NCBI GenBank assembly: GCA_027489035.1 | Contig: JAIYAN010000005.1 | Coordinates: 33,436-97,435 of the forward strand | DNA length: 64,000 bases | Source of the DNA: Chitinophagaceae bacterium | GTDB lineage: Bacteria > Bacteroidota > Bacteroidia > Chitinophagales > Chitinophagaceae | Reading direction: 5' to 3' | In this document: in pieces, positions 43,247 through 51,708 of the stretch | Position numbering within the stretch: the stretch's first letter is position 1 | How the letters are laid out: each line of letters starts with the position of its first letter | Made by a program: the position numbers and the translations under genes | The notes under the pieces: model-generated | The model's input: only the letters and a program-made list of their open reading frames with translations | What the model was told of the DNA's origin: nothing | The model's database searches: none

Positions 43247-44722
43247 ATGATTATGGCTAAAATAAACACTGTTAACTTGGATTTGAGTTTTGACTTAATA
43301 AATAAGTTGAGTTCGATTGATAGATTTAGTGGAGAGTGGTCAAATATTGAGAGAAGGGAAGGTATTCACACTTTAAAACAACTCAAGTCTATTGCAACCG
43401 TACAAAGTGTTGGTGCCTCAACTCGAATTGAAGGATCAAAATTGACCAATGATGAAATTCAGGTTTTATTATTTGAAAATCTAAAAATTGATAAACTTGA
43501 GGAGCGCGATCAGCAAGAAGTCGTTGGCTATTTTCAAGCCCTGGATGTCATTTCAGAGTCCTTTAATGATATCCGCGTTTCGGAAGGGGACGTGAAAAAT
43601 CTCCATAAAATCTTAATGAAACATAGTGAAAAAGACAAATGGCATAGGGGAGAATATAAACAACATCCCAACTCAGTAGATGCGCATTATCCAGATGGTA
43701 GAACAGTTACCATTTTCAACACTACTAAACCAGGACCGGATACGGAGGATGCTATGCGCTCATTGTTTGAATGGTATCAAAATGATAAATCAACCCCGGC
43801 AATCATTAAAGTCGCCGTTTTTGTCTATGAGTTTTTGAGTATTCATCCTTTTCAAGATGGCAATGGAAGGTTAAGTCGTCTGTTGGGAACGCTATTGCTA
43901 CTTAAACAAGGCTACCCATGGATTCAGTTTGTGAGTTTCGAGCATGAAATAGAGAGTAGGAAAACTGATTACTACAAGGTTCTAATGGATTGCCAACAAA
44001 ATAGACCGGGGGAAAATGTGGATTCTTGGCTAACATTCTTTTTAGATTGTCTTAGCAGCATACAAGAAAAGTTGATGCGAAAATTAGAAACTCAACAAAA
44101 CCGAAATGCTTTAAGTCCAAGAGAGAAAAAAATATTTCAATTTATTGAAACTTATCCAGGTGTTAGATCAGGAGAAATCGCTTCAAGGCTAAATATTCCC
44201 CTGCCTTCAGTAAAGAGAATATTATCGGAGATGATAGCTGCTAAAATAATTTCAAAAAATGGTTCAGGAACAGGAACAAACTATACTGCAGAAAAAATTG
44301 TAAAGGTTAAATCTGATTTGTTGATGATGTTTACAAGTCAAGAAACGGAAAAGATATTTACTCTTACAAATAAGCATGCATTTATTGAAATCAAAAAAAT
44401 AATTCTAATACCAAAGTTTGAATGGACAAAACCAGATGATTGGGCTAAGCATTTGAATCAACAAAATCCAATAATAACTATTGAGGCATACACAAAGTCG
44501 GGGAGTCTCTCTCGGCAAATATATTCTGTTCAATCTTTTAATTCACCTTTTTATTTTCAGCCAGTTTTCGCAATTAATAATGGACTTCAAATTCCGGCAA
44601 ATTTATTCAATGAAATACTGAAGGAAAGTGAATACCCAGTTGATCTGAAAATTAAATTATCCTGGGAAGGAGAAGATTTGTTGTTTGATGTACAGCTTGT
44701 ATACGATATTTCGGAAGCGTAA
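43247..44722 (+). CDS. Fic-domain protein with winged helix (probable AMPylase)
   Basis: About 491 residues. The N-terminal inhibitory-helix motif is GASTRIEGSKLT ([S/T]xxxE[G/N], class II arrangement). The catalytic motif HPFQDGNGRLSR is complete, so nucleotidyl transfer is expected. A winged helix follows (LSPREKKIFQFIETYPGVRS, GEIASRLNIPLPSVKRILSE). The last about 120 residues form a beta-rich domain (KIILIPKFEWTKPDDWAKHL) of unknown use. The start at 43247 or 43253 is favoured by the promoter position; the in-frame GTG/ATG at 43193 overlaps the -33 box. Confidence 0.88.
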   Translation: MIMAKINTVNLDLSFDLINKLSSIDRFSGEWSNIERREGIHTLKQLKSIATVQSVGASTRIEGSKLTNDEIQVLLFENLKIDKLEERDQQEVVGYFQALDVISESFNDIRVSEGDVKNLHKILMKHSEKDKWHRGEYKQHPNSVDAHYPDGRTVTIFNTTKPGPDTEDAMRSLFEWYQNDKSTPAIIKVAVFVYEFLSIHPFQDGNGRLSRLLGTLLLLKQGYPWIQFVSFEHEIESRKTDYYKVLMDCQQNRPGENVDSWLTFFLDCLSSIQEKLMRKLETQQNRNALSPREKKIFQFIETYPGVRSGEIASRLNIPLPSVKRILSEMIAAKIISKNGSGTGTNYTAEKIVKVKSDLLMMFTSQETEKIFTLTNKHAFIEIKKIILIPKFEWTKPDDWAKHLNQQNPIITIEAYTKSGSLSRQIYSVQSFNSPFYFQPVFAINNGLQIPANLFNEILKESEYPVDLKIKLSWEGEDLLFDVQLVYDISEA

Positions 44723-44892
44723 ATAAGATCTACATTACTTAATTAAATTTATATACGCATTTTTAAAATATCCCAAAGTATTATAAAAGCCTACATAAAA
44801 AAAAGGATTTAACAATTCACTTTATTTGAAGTAAAGAAGTATGAAGCTACCGTTGTTTGTAAAATGTAAAACGGCTGGAATGCATCATTATT

Positions 44893-45378
44893 TTATTCAT
44901 TAGCTTCAATACGTTGAGTTATATAATTTGTCTGTTTACGATAAGAGAATAGGAATAGTAAGAATAAAAATATGGTCAGGAAGTCAATTTTTCTGTCAGC
45001 CAAGATCAGCCATTTTGAAGATAACCAGTTAAAACCCTTAATTGCAATTAGCATTAGAAATAAGGAGCAAATAGTCCTATACATGTTATTGACTTCCGAA
45101 AGTGTATCAATTCTTGTGTCGTTTTTGGAAGCTTTAACGAAGCTCTTGTATTCTGTGAACTTCAAGAACTTAATAAATTTCAAAACAGGTTCAACGACTG
45201 TAGATCCAATACGACTAATTACAAGTCCAATAAAGTAGTAGAGAAATGCCCCAACTAAAATATCCTGTTGTATAAAGTTGTAAGAGGTTAATTTGCTTGC
45301 AATTACAACAAAAACAACTCCTGGAAATAAATAGTTGAAAATGTTGTATGAGGATAATTTATCTAATAAGTCTTTCAT
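44893..45378 (-). CDS. Membrane protein, partner of the MBL hydrolase
   Basis: A 161-residue protein with about four hydrophobic helices (FNYLFPGVVFVVIASKL, DILVGAFLYYFIGLVIS, TICSLFLMLIAIKGF, FLTIFLFLLFLFSY). It begins one base after the hydrolase gene ends, so the two are coupled. The N-terminal DKLSSYNIFNYLFPGV pattern recurs in small Bacteroidota defence-region proteins, but no function is known to me. Confidence 0.7.
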   Translation of the reverse strand: MKDLLDKLSSYNIFNYLFPGVVFVVIASKLTSYNFIQQDILVGAFLYYFIGLVISRIGSTVVEPVLKFIKFLKFTEYKSFVKASKNDTRIDTLSEVNNMYRTICSLFLMLIAIKGFNWLSSKWLILADRKIDFLTIFLFLLFLFSYRKQTNYITQRIEANE

Positions 45379-45379
45379 A

Positions 45380-46390
45380 TCAATATTTTGGTGGTAGATT
45401 AAAAATAAAATAAGCGTCTAGTCTTTTATCTATTGGTGGAAGACCTTCCCATCCATTCTTTTTCCAATGGTCATTTCTGAATTTCTCATTTTTAACATAA
45501 AAGTAGAGTTTATCTGAGCAGGTAAATATTATGCTTCCAGCCTGATTGTTTGTGAGTTTCAATGTTGAATATTTTGTGTAGGCTAAATGTTCACTGCTAG
45601 CATTCCCGAAAAGAGTTATTCTTGGGTTTAATACTTTTACAAAATCAAAATCTCTGTCGGAATCCCGTCCATGATGTGGTGCAAATAGGACATCAATATC
45701 GGTCACATCACCTTTGAAATTTTCAAGAATATATTTCCAACTGTCATTATCACTGTCTCCACAAAATAAAATCTTCCAATTTTTGCCAGTAGTGCCAATT
45801 GGAGGAGTAAATAAAATTACATAAGAGGAGTCATTGAAATTGCCAGATTTATTTGCGTTGTCAACTAACGATTTTGTTGGGCAAAGAATTTTAATATTGT
45901 CCTCTGTCCAACAATTACCTGGATTGTTTTTGTCGGCATAAAGTTTAAAATAATTATGCCCGAGTTTTTCAGCTCTTAGCTTTTTGTAATATTCCCAATC
46001 ATATTCATTAAAGCGTCCATAGCCAGAAAAATCCTTTATTTCCTTCGTGTTTGCCGTGTCCCAAACATTGTGAATTTTTAGTTCTGAGAAAAAATCTCTA
46101 ATTCCATCGAGGTGGTCCATATCTGGGTGACTAATAATAAATCTCCAGATTGAATTGATGTTTAGTCTTTCAAGATACTTTATGGCATTTTCAGGATATT
46201 TTTTCTGTCCATAATTTCCGGTTATTGTATCACTAACATCTTCCTTTATTGCGTTTCGTAGGTCGGCGTTTTCATAGATGCCATCACTATCAGCGTTACA
46301 CACATCAATAACTGTCACTCGATTAGAGTGACTATGCTCAATGATATTGCAGTCTCCCTGTAATACGTTTAAGAAATGGACTGTTGACAT
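45380..46390 (-). CDS. Metallo-beta-lactamase-fold hydrolase (ComEC-like)
   Basis: A 336-residue MBL-fold enzyme. The metal motifs are IISHPDMDHLDGIRDF (xHxxDH-like), KILFCGDSDNDSW and VLFAPHHGRDSDRDF (the late His). This is the ComEC/Rec2-type branch often active on nucleic acid or nucleotides. It has no signal peptide. A membrane protein follows directly in the same operon. The pair is a candidate defence module: nuclease or hydrolase plus membrane effector. Confidence 0.82.
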   Translation of the reverse strand: MSTVHFLNVLQGDCNIIEHSHSNRVTVIDVCNADSDGIYENADLRNAIKEDVSDTITGNYGQKKYPENAIKYLERLNINSIWRFIISHPDMDHLDGIRDFFSELKIHNVWDTANTKEIKDFSGYGRFNEYDWEYYKKLRAEKLGHNYFKLYADKNNPGNCWTEDNIKILCPTKSLVDNANKSGNFNDSSYVILFTPPIGTTGKNWKILFCGDSDNDSWKYILENFKGDVTDIDVLFAPHHGRDSDRDFDFVKVLNPRITLFGNASSEHLAYTKYSTLKLTNNQAGSIIFTCSDKLYFYVKNEKFRNDHWKKNGWEGLPPIDKRLDAYFIFNLPPKY

Positions 46391-46696
46391 AATTTATTTC
46401 CTTTTTTTCTTTCATTCAGTCTTTAATGTGTCAGTCTAAAATTGAGAATAAATTTTTTATCATTACTGCACTTTTTATTTGCTTTAAAAATGCAATATCA
46501 TACTCAAATTATCAGCACCCAACAAAAATATACAATAAAAAATGAAAATATTAGCGATAGTTGTCCACTAAATGTGGGTATTTGTACCTGTATTTTTTAT
46601 TCAGAAGATTGTTTATAATCTAATGGGTTTCGCATGTTTAATTCATTTCTCTCAGCATGCTGCGCAATTAATTGGGGTTTACTAGCACAGTTGCAA
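46391..46696. other. Intergenic region without visible gene
   Basis: About 306 bp of AT-rich DNA between the MBL hydrolase start and an HTH gene. It presumably contains the promoter for the minus-strand MBL operon. I see no ORF, terminator or tRNA. Confidence 0.5.
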
Positions 46697-46972
46697 TTAA
46701 AGCTTCTCCGGTGTTTGTAATAATCGTTTTACCTCTGTTATGGCATAGTAACTTCGCTTTCCAATCCTTGAAGATTTGAGTTTTCCTTGGCGTACATAAT
46801 TGCACAAAGTCCTTCGGCTGATGCCAAGCATCTTCATGACATCATTGCTGTCCACCCATTCATGAGAAAATTGATCAACCGGATTTTGATTTCGGATGAT
46901 AACTTGATGCAGCTCTTCGATTTTCGACATCAGTGACTTGTATGCTTCAGATTCAAATGTGATAACTTCCAT
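46697..46972 (-). CDS. HTH (excisionase-type) protein
   Basis: A 91-residue helix-turn-helix 17 protein (VDSNDVMKMLGISRRTLCNY, VRQGKLKSSRIGKRSYYAIT). It sits near the right end of island C, about 460 bp from the R4 attachment site, and may be a second excision or recombination-directionality factor. The N-terminal helix (SLMSKIEELHQVIIRNQ) resembles those of other Bacteroidota excisionases. Confidence 0.8.
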   Translation of the reverse strand: MEVITFESEAYKSLMSKIEELHQVIIRNQNPVDQFSHEWVDSNDVMKMLGISRRTLCNYVRQGKLKSSRIGKRSYYAITEVKRLLQTPEKL

Positions 46973-47159
46973 AACTATGCAAATATGAGCAAGTTGGAAA
47001 AAACAGAGTTGTTCGTTGTCGCTAGTTGTTGTCCGTTGTAGACATTTGTCGACATTTGTATACCAGTGCTTACCATTTTTGCTCTAGAAAGGCATGTATT
47101 TGCACCAATTCTCAATATGCAAAGTGTCACAATTATGCAAATAATTGTGACATGACTAG

Positions 47160-47325
47160 TTCGTATTCATCTGTTCATTTGTTCACTGTTCATCTGTTCA
47201 CCGCTTCAAAAATGAGCAGAGAAATGCATGTAGTGAACAACAAAAATCAACAAGAGAAAACAACATTAAAAGATTTCTATTATCTTCGTTTTGTCGTTCT
47301 TTTTTGTTGCTTATTTGTTACTCAA
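47160..47325. repeat. Direct repeats near the right end of island C (candidate arm sites)
   Basis: TGTTCA occurs at 47172, 47180, 47187 and 47195. TTTGTTGC (47303) and TTTGTTAC (47314) form an 11-bp spaced pair, like the TGTACC pairs of R2, R3 and R5. No convincing gene is present from 46973 to 47430. Confidence 0.5.
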
Positions 47326-47430
47326 CAAACATCAAATATGACGAGTAGTTGCTTTCTTGTTGCTCGAAAAAAATTCAGAAAGCCACGCTGGTATAGGGTT
47401 TCAGCGTTTTTTGTTGCTTATCGTTTCATG

Positions 47431-47465
47431 TATCGGGAAATAGTATAACTAATTGAATATCAATT
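47431..47465. other. Attachment site R4 (junction of islands C and D)
   Basis: TATCGGGAAATAGTATAACT at 47431, then AATTGAATATCAATTATT, matches the starts of islands A and B. The left flank (GGTTTCAGCGTTTTTTG) belongs to island C and resembles AAGGGTTTTAGCGTTTTT near its left end (29776). Confidence 0.7.
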
Positions 47466-47572
47466 ATTTATATCGTTATTTTGCTCCTAATTCCCCCGAT
47501 TTTTAAAGCATATTTCTATTCTGAAATTGTTTTTTACTTAAATTAAAAAGTCAAGTTAAATGCATTAAAAAC

Positions 47573-47603
47573 TTGACAAAAAAATTAATAAATCCTATCT
47601 TTG
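47573..47603 (+). promoter_or_regulatory. Promoter of the island D module (near-leaderless)
   Basis: TTG at 47573-47575, a 20-bp spacer, and TATCTTTG at 47596-47603. The ATG at 47609 is five bases later. The same geometry is seen in island B. Confidence 0.7.
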
Positions 47604-47608
47604 TGAAA

Positions 47609-48334
47609 ATGAAGATTTCTGAAAACATATCACTTCAACTTGAAAAGATTCCTGATGATCGGGTATTTGGGTATGCCGATTTGAAGATTGGCGAAAATCA
47701 ATTTTTATCTGCGGCAAAAGCTATCGAGCGTTTACAAAAGAAAGGCGTAATCCAAAAGTTATCCAAGGGTAAATTTTATAAGCCCAAAAAAACGGTATTT
47801 GGAATTTTAAAACCTAATCAAGAGGAATTGCTTAAGTCGTATCTGTTTGATGGTAAAAAAAGAATCGCCTACATTACCGGGAACTATTTATACAATCAAT
47901 TAGGCTTAACTACTCAAGTGGGTAAGAAATTGCAAATTGCCAGTCGTTCAAAACGTATTGTTGTAAAAATGACATTAGTTATTGCTAAACCTGTAATAGC
48001 GTATGTAGATGTGACTGATGAAAATTATATTTTACTTGGAATTTTAGATGCGATAAAAGACATCAAAACGATTCCTGATGTTGATATTAAAAATGCCATT
48101 TTGATTATTTCAGAAAGGATAAATAAAATGGACACTAAAACTAAGATCTCACTTCTTAAATATGCAATGAAATATCCGCCAAGAGTGAAGGCCTTATTAG
48201 GAGCGATTTTGCAGCAAATAAATCCTAATCTGGATTTGAGTAAATTAAAATCAAGCTTAAATCCAATTACTATTTACAAGTTGGGAATTGATAATTCTAT
48301 TTTGAAAGCTGCTGAATTTTGGAACATTCGATAA
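47609..48334 (+). CDS. AbiEi/DUF6088-type antitoxin
   Basis: A 241-residue protein (from MKISENISLQLEKIPDDRVF). A winged helix (ADLKIGENQFLSAAKAIERL, QKKGVIQKLSKGKFYKPKKT) is followed by the AbiEi-like C-terminal domain (IAYITGNYLYNQLGLTTQVG) and a helical tail. The ATG at 47609 is used rather than the in-frame start at 47573, which lies in the -33 box. The toxin gene starts 14 bp after its stop. It is the first gene of island D. Confidence 0.85.
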   Translation: MKISENISLQLEKIPDDRVFGYADLKIGENQFLSAAKAIERLQKKGVIQKLSKGKFYKPKKTVFGILKPNQEELLKSYLFDGKKRIAYITGNYLYNQLGLTTQVGKKLQIASRSKRIVVKMTLVIAKPVIAYVDVTDENYILLGILDAIKDIKTIPDVDIKNAILIISERINKMDTKTKISLLKYAMKYPPRVKALLGAILQQINPNLDLSKLKSSLNPITIYKLGIDNSILKAAEFWNIR

Positions 48335-48348
48335 ATAAAAACATTACA

Positions 48349-49329
48349 ATGACATTACACGAAAATATTGAGTTGTATAAAGATGCGGTAAGGGCAACTT
48401 CCGAGCATATGGGTTTGCCGGAAATATTCATTGAGAAAGATTATTGGCTAACCGTTGCGTTGAATAAAATTTATCAAAGTGAAGTTGCAGCACATGTGGT
48501 TTTTAAAGGTGGGACATCTTTATCTAAATGTTATGACTATGTAAATCGTTTTTCTGAAGATATAGACTTGGTATTATTGCGTCAGCCGGAAGAGAATGGA
48601 AATCAACTTAAGTTGAAATTAAAAAAGATAACGAATGCTGTTTCTGAAGTATTGCCCGAATTAACTATTAATGGTATCACGAACAAGATGGGAATGATTC
48701 GTAAAACAGCTCATTCTTATAATCATAATTTCGAAGGAGATTTCGGACAAATCAGAGACGTTGTTATTGTGGAATCTACTTGGCTGGGCTATTACGAACC
48801 CTACACAAAAAGAATGGTGAAATCTTTCATTTATGAAATGATGGAAAATAGGGGACAAGTGGAATTGGCGAAAGAATATAGTTTAATGCCATTTGAGGTG
48901 TTGGTGCTTGAACCATCAAGAACTATGTGTGAAAAAATAATGAGTTTGGTTCGATTTTCATACACCGAAAATGCAGAAGAAGATTTGAAGAAAAAAATTA
49001 GACATGTGTATGACTTGCACCAACTTTTGATACAAAAAGAAATAATCGAATTTTTCAATTCAGCTGATTTTGAAAAGATGTTATTGAAAGTTGCCAATGA
49101 TGATGTTGATAGTTTTAAGAAAAACAATGCTTGGTTAAAACATCATCCTGTAAACTCAAAAATATTTTCTGATCTCGATTTGATTTGGCCAAAATTGAAA
49201 TCTGCCTACACTGTAAATTTCAAAGAAATGGTTTATGGAAATTTTCCTGATGAGAAGGAATTATTGGCAACGCTTAATCGGATTAAAAACAGAATTTCTG
49301 GTGTGAAGTGGAAGTTGAAAGCATTTTAA
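48349..49329 (+). CDS. AbiEii-family nucleotidyltransferase toxin
   Basis: A 326-residue NTase toxin. The active site is VVFKGGTSLSKCYDYVNRFS followed by EDIDLVLL. A further conserved segment (FEVLVLEPSRTMCEKIMSLV then RHVYDLHQLL) corresponds to the Lys/DLHQL region of the family. The ATG at 48349 was chosen over an in-frame start at 48319, which would overlap the antitoxin gene. It forms a complete module with the preceding gene inside island D. Confidence 0.88.
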   Translation: MTLHENIELYKDAVRATSEHMGLPEIFIEKDYWLTVALNKIYQSEVAAHVVFKGGTSLSKCYDYVNRFSEDIDLVLLRQPEENGNQLKLKLKKITNAVSEVLPELTINGITNKMGMIRKTAHSYNHNFEGDFGQIRDVVIVESTWLGYYEPYTKRMVKSFIYEMMENRGQVELAKEYSLMPFEVLVLEPSRTMCEKIMSLVRFSYTENAEEDLKKKIRHVYDLHQLLIQKEIIEFFNSADFEKMLLKVANDDVDSFKKNNAWLKHHPVNSKIFSDLDLIWPKLKSAYTVNFKEMVYGNFPDEKELLATLNRIKNRISGVKWKLKAF

Positions 49330-49386
49330 ATTTTCCTTAAAAGCGACTTTACCGGTTAATTCTCCACCCCCTAAAAATCACCCTCT

Positions 49387-49466
49387 ACTTTTTTTTATTC
49401 CTGTACCTCATTTGTACCCCGCCCCTGAAATCCTTTACTGTAAAGGGTTTTAAAGTTTTGTATCGG
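49387..49466. other. Attachment site R5 (right boundary of the island array)
   Basis: ACTTTTTTTTATTCCTGTAC at 49387 onward, the TGTACC pair, CCTTTACTGTAAAGG (a perfect small inverted repeat), TTTTAAAGTTTTG and the core TATCGG (49461-49466). The left half matches R2 and R3. Sequence to the right is not of the island type and leads into the TPR duplication. Confidence 0.75.
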
Positions 49467-49495
49467 AAAGTAATTTTATTATCACGCTATTAATA

Positions 49496-49675
49496 ATAAC
49501 TGCAAATCCTTCACTAAAAGATATATCTAAAAGCAGCCTATACAATTTAGAACTATTAATATCCAGAGCATTTGGTAAGCCAAAAGAAAGTGCTTCATTT
49601 AATACTAATGAGAAAATAGAAATAGTTTATGTTAAAGGAAAGATTATCCTACAAATTATTTACAATATTCATTAA
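49496..49675 (+). pseudogene. 5'-truncated copy of the 72-residue ORF at 50677
   Basis: The frame encodes ITANPSLKDISKSSLYNLEL and on to KGKIIL, then a read-through tail to a TAA at 49673. It matches the last about 54 residues of the ORF at 50677-50895, but has no start. Similarity begins 30 bp right of R5. It is the left part of the tandem duplication. Confidence 0.7.
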
Positions 49676-50468
49676 TAACTTCATTAGCTTTTTCAAATCC
49701 TAATTCTCGAGCTTTATTTAAATCTAAACATCCCTGTTCTTTTTGTTCGAGTAATATTTTTACTACACCCCTACTGTAATAAGCCTCAGCATATTGAGGG
49801 TTGATTTCAATGGCTTTGTTGTAGTCGGCGATAGCACCTTCAATATCGTCGTTTAGATTTATTTTTACTATACCTCTATTGCAATAAGCCTCAACAAATT
49901 GAGGGTTGATTTCAATGGCTTTGTTGTAGTCGGCGAGAGCACCTGTATCATCATTAAGACTTCCTTTAATTACACCCCTATTGTAATGAGCATCAGCATA
50001 TTTAGGGTTGATTTCAATTACTTTGGTGAAGTCGGCAATTGCACCTTTATAATCATTAAGTTTTCCTTTATCTATACCCCTATTGTAATAAGCCTCAAAA
50101 TATTGGGGGTTAATTTCAATGGCTTTGGTGAAGTCGGCGATTGCACCTTCAATATCGTTTAGATGAAATTTTACTATACCTCTATTGTAAAAAGCGTCAG
50201 CATATTGAGGGTTGATTTCAATGGCTTTGTTGTAGTCTGCGAGAGCACCTGTATAATCTTTCAGTTCATCTTTTGCTGTACCTCTAACATCATAAACTTC
50301 AGCAAATTGAGAATCTAATTCAATGGCTTTGTTGCAGTCGGCGATAGCGCCTTTATAATCTTTCAGTTCACTTTTTTTTATTGCAGAAGAATAATAATCA
50401 CTTGATGATGGTGAACAATTAACAAGTAAGAAGGACAAGAATGATAATAAAAGGAGAGATTTTTTCAT
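49656..50468 (-). CDS. TPR-repeat lipoprotein
   Basis: A 270-residue lipoprotein (signal FLLVNCSPSSSDYY) with about seven tetratricopeptide repeats, each like AIADYNKAIEINPQYAEAYY followed by NRGIVK. The ordered AIADxxKAIEINPQ pattern shows recent internal duplication. The C-terminus is KELGFEKANEVINEYCK-like (ARELGFEKANEVINEYCK). It probably mediates protein interactions at the outer membrane or periplasm. Confidence 0.9.
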   Translation of the reverse strand: MKKSLLLLSFLSFLLVNCSPSSSDYYSSAIKKSELKDYKGAIADCNKAIELDSQFAEVYDVRGTAKDELKDYTGALADYNKAIEINPQYADAFYNRGIVKFHLNDIEGAIADFTKAIEINPQYFEAYYNRGIDKGKLNDYKGAIADFTKVIEINPKYADAHYNRGVIKGSLNDDTGALADYNKAIEINPQFVEAYCNRGIVKINLNDDIEGAIADYNKAIEINPQYAEAYYSRGVVKILLEQKEQGCLDLNKARELGFEKANEVINEYCK

Positions 50469-50676
50469 TTATGATATTTTTTATATTTTTCTAAATTAGT
50501 TAAATTAATCCAAATAAAACAAATACAATTTATCTGTCAAGTCCAACCATAGTAGCAAGAAGTATTTTATGTCAGAAGCAATAAAAATATTTGAAATAAT
50601 GGAGAGTTTACAGCATACATAACAAACCTGAAGCAACATAATTAGTAAGATATTCTGATAATAGAATATATTTGCT

Positions 50677-50895
50677 TTGACTGAATCAGAAGTAAAGGAA
50701 ATATCTGATAGTGACGATTTTACAATTCTTGAAAGAATAACTGCAAATACTTTACTAAAAGATATACCTAAAAGCAGCCTTTACAATTTAGAACTAACAA
50801 TATCTAGAGCATTTGGCAAGCCAAAAGAATCTGCATCAATCCAAACTAATGAAAAAATAGAAGAAGTTTATTTTAAAGGCAAGAAAATCCTATAG
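50677..50895 (+). CDS. Small hypothetical protein, 72 residues
   Basis: The frame begins with TTG at 50677 (TESEVKEISDSDDFTILERI) and ends YFKGKKIL. TATATTTG at 50667-50674 is a possible -7 box three bases before the start, which would make the start uncertain. A truncated copy is at 49496. The predicted protein is helical; no family is recognised. Confidence 0.45.
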   Translation: MTESEVKEISDSDDFTILERITANTLLKDIPKSSLYNLELTISRAFGKPKESASIQTNEKIEEVYFKGKKIL

Positions 50896-50896
50896 A

Positions 50897-51708
50897 TCAT
50901 TTACAATATTCATTAATAACTTCATCAGCATTTTCAAATCCTAATTCTCGAGCTTTACTCAAATCTAAACATCCCTCTTCTTTTTGTTCGAGTAATATTT
51001 TTCCTACACCCCTATATAAATAAGCCTCAGCATATTGAGGATTGATTTCAATGGCTTTGGAATAGTCGGCGATAGCGCCTTTTAAGTCTTCTAGATTTTT
51101 TTTCCTAAACCCCTATTGCAATAGGCAGCAGCATATTGAGGGTTGATTTCAATGGCTTTTGTATAGTCAGCAATTGCACCTTCATAATCGTTTAGACTAT
51201 TGGATTTTGTAATACCCCTATTGTAATAAGCAGCAGCAAATTGAGGGCTAATTTCAATGGCTAATGTATAGTCGGCTATTGCACCTTCAGGATCGCTCAT
51301 CATATCTTTTGAGGTACCCCTAGCGTCATAAACAGCAGCATTTTGTGGATTAATTTCAATGGCTTTTGTATAGTCGGCTATTGCACCTTTATAATCTTTG
51401 AGATTTCTTTTAGCAATACCTCTGTCTTGATAAGCTTCTGCTAATTCAGGATCGATTTCAATGGCTTTGGTTAAGTCTTCAATTGCACCTTTAAAATCGT
51501 TGAGATTTATTTTTGAAAGACCTCTTCCTACATAAGCCCAAGCACTTTGAGGATCTAATTCAATAGCTTTGTTGAAGTCGGCGAGTGCATCTTTATATCT
51601 CTTTGATTCAATTTTTTTTTCACCAGAAAAATAATAATCACTTGATGATGGTGAACAATTAACAAGTAATAAGGACAAGAATGATAATATTAGGAGAGAG
51701 TTTTTCAT
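50897..51708 (-). pseudogene. TPR-repeat lipoprotein, frameshifted second copy
   Basis: A paralogue of the gene at 49656 with the same lipoprotein signal. The frame stops at 51091 after 205 residues (RGLGKKI). The remaining C-terminal coding (DLKGAIADYSKAIEINPQYA to DEVINEYCK) continues in another frame to 50897. The whole region is 812 bp compared with 813 in the intact copy, so one base is missing. The break coincides with an eight-A run (minus strand, about 51095-51102), where nine would restore the frame. Confidence 0.8.

Noticed and set aside
47026..47448. 140-codon frame before island D
   Set aside because: Covers the direct repeats and the R4 attachment site; composition (Cys/Phe/Tyr-rich) is not protein-like.
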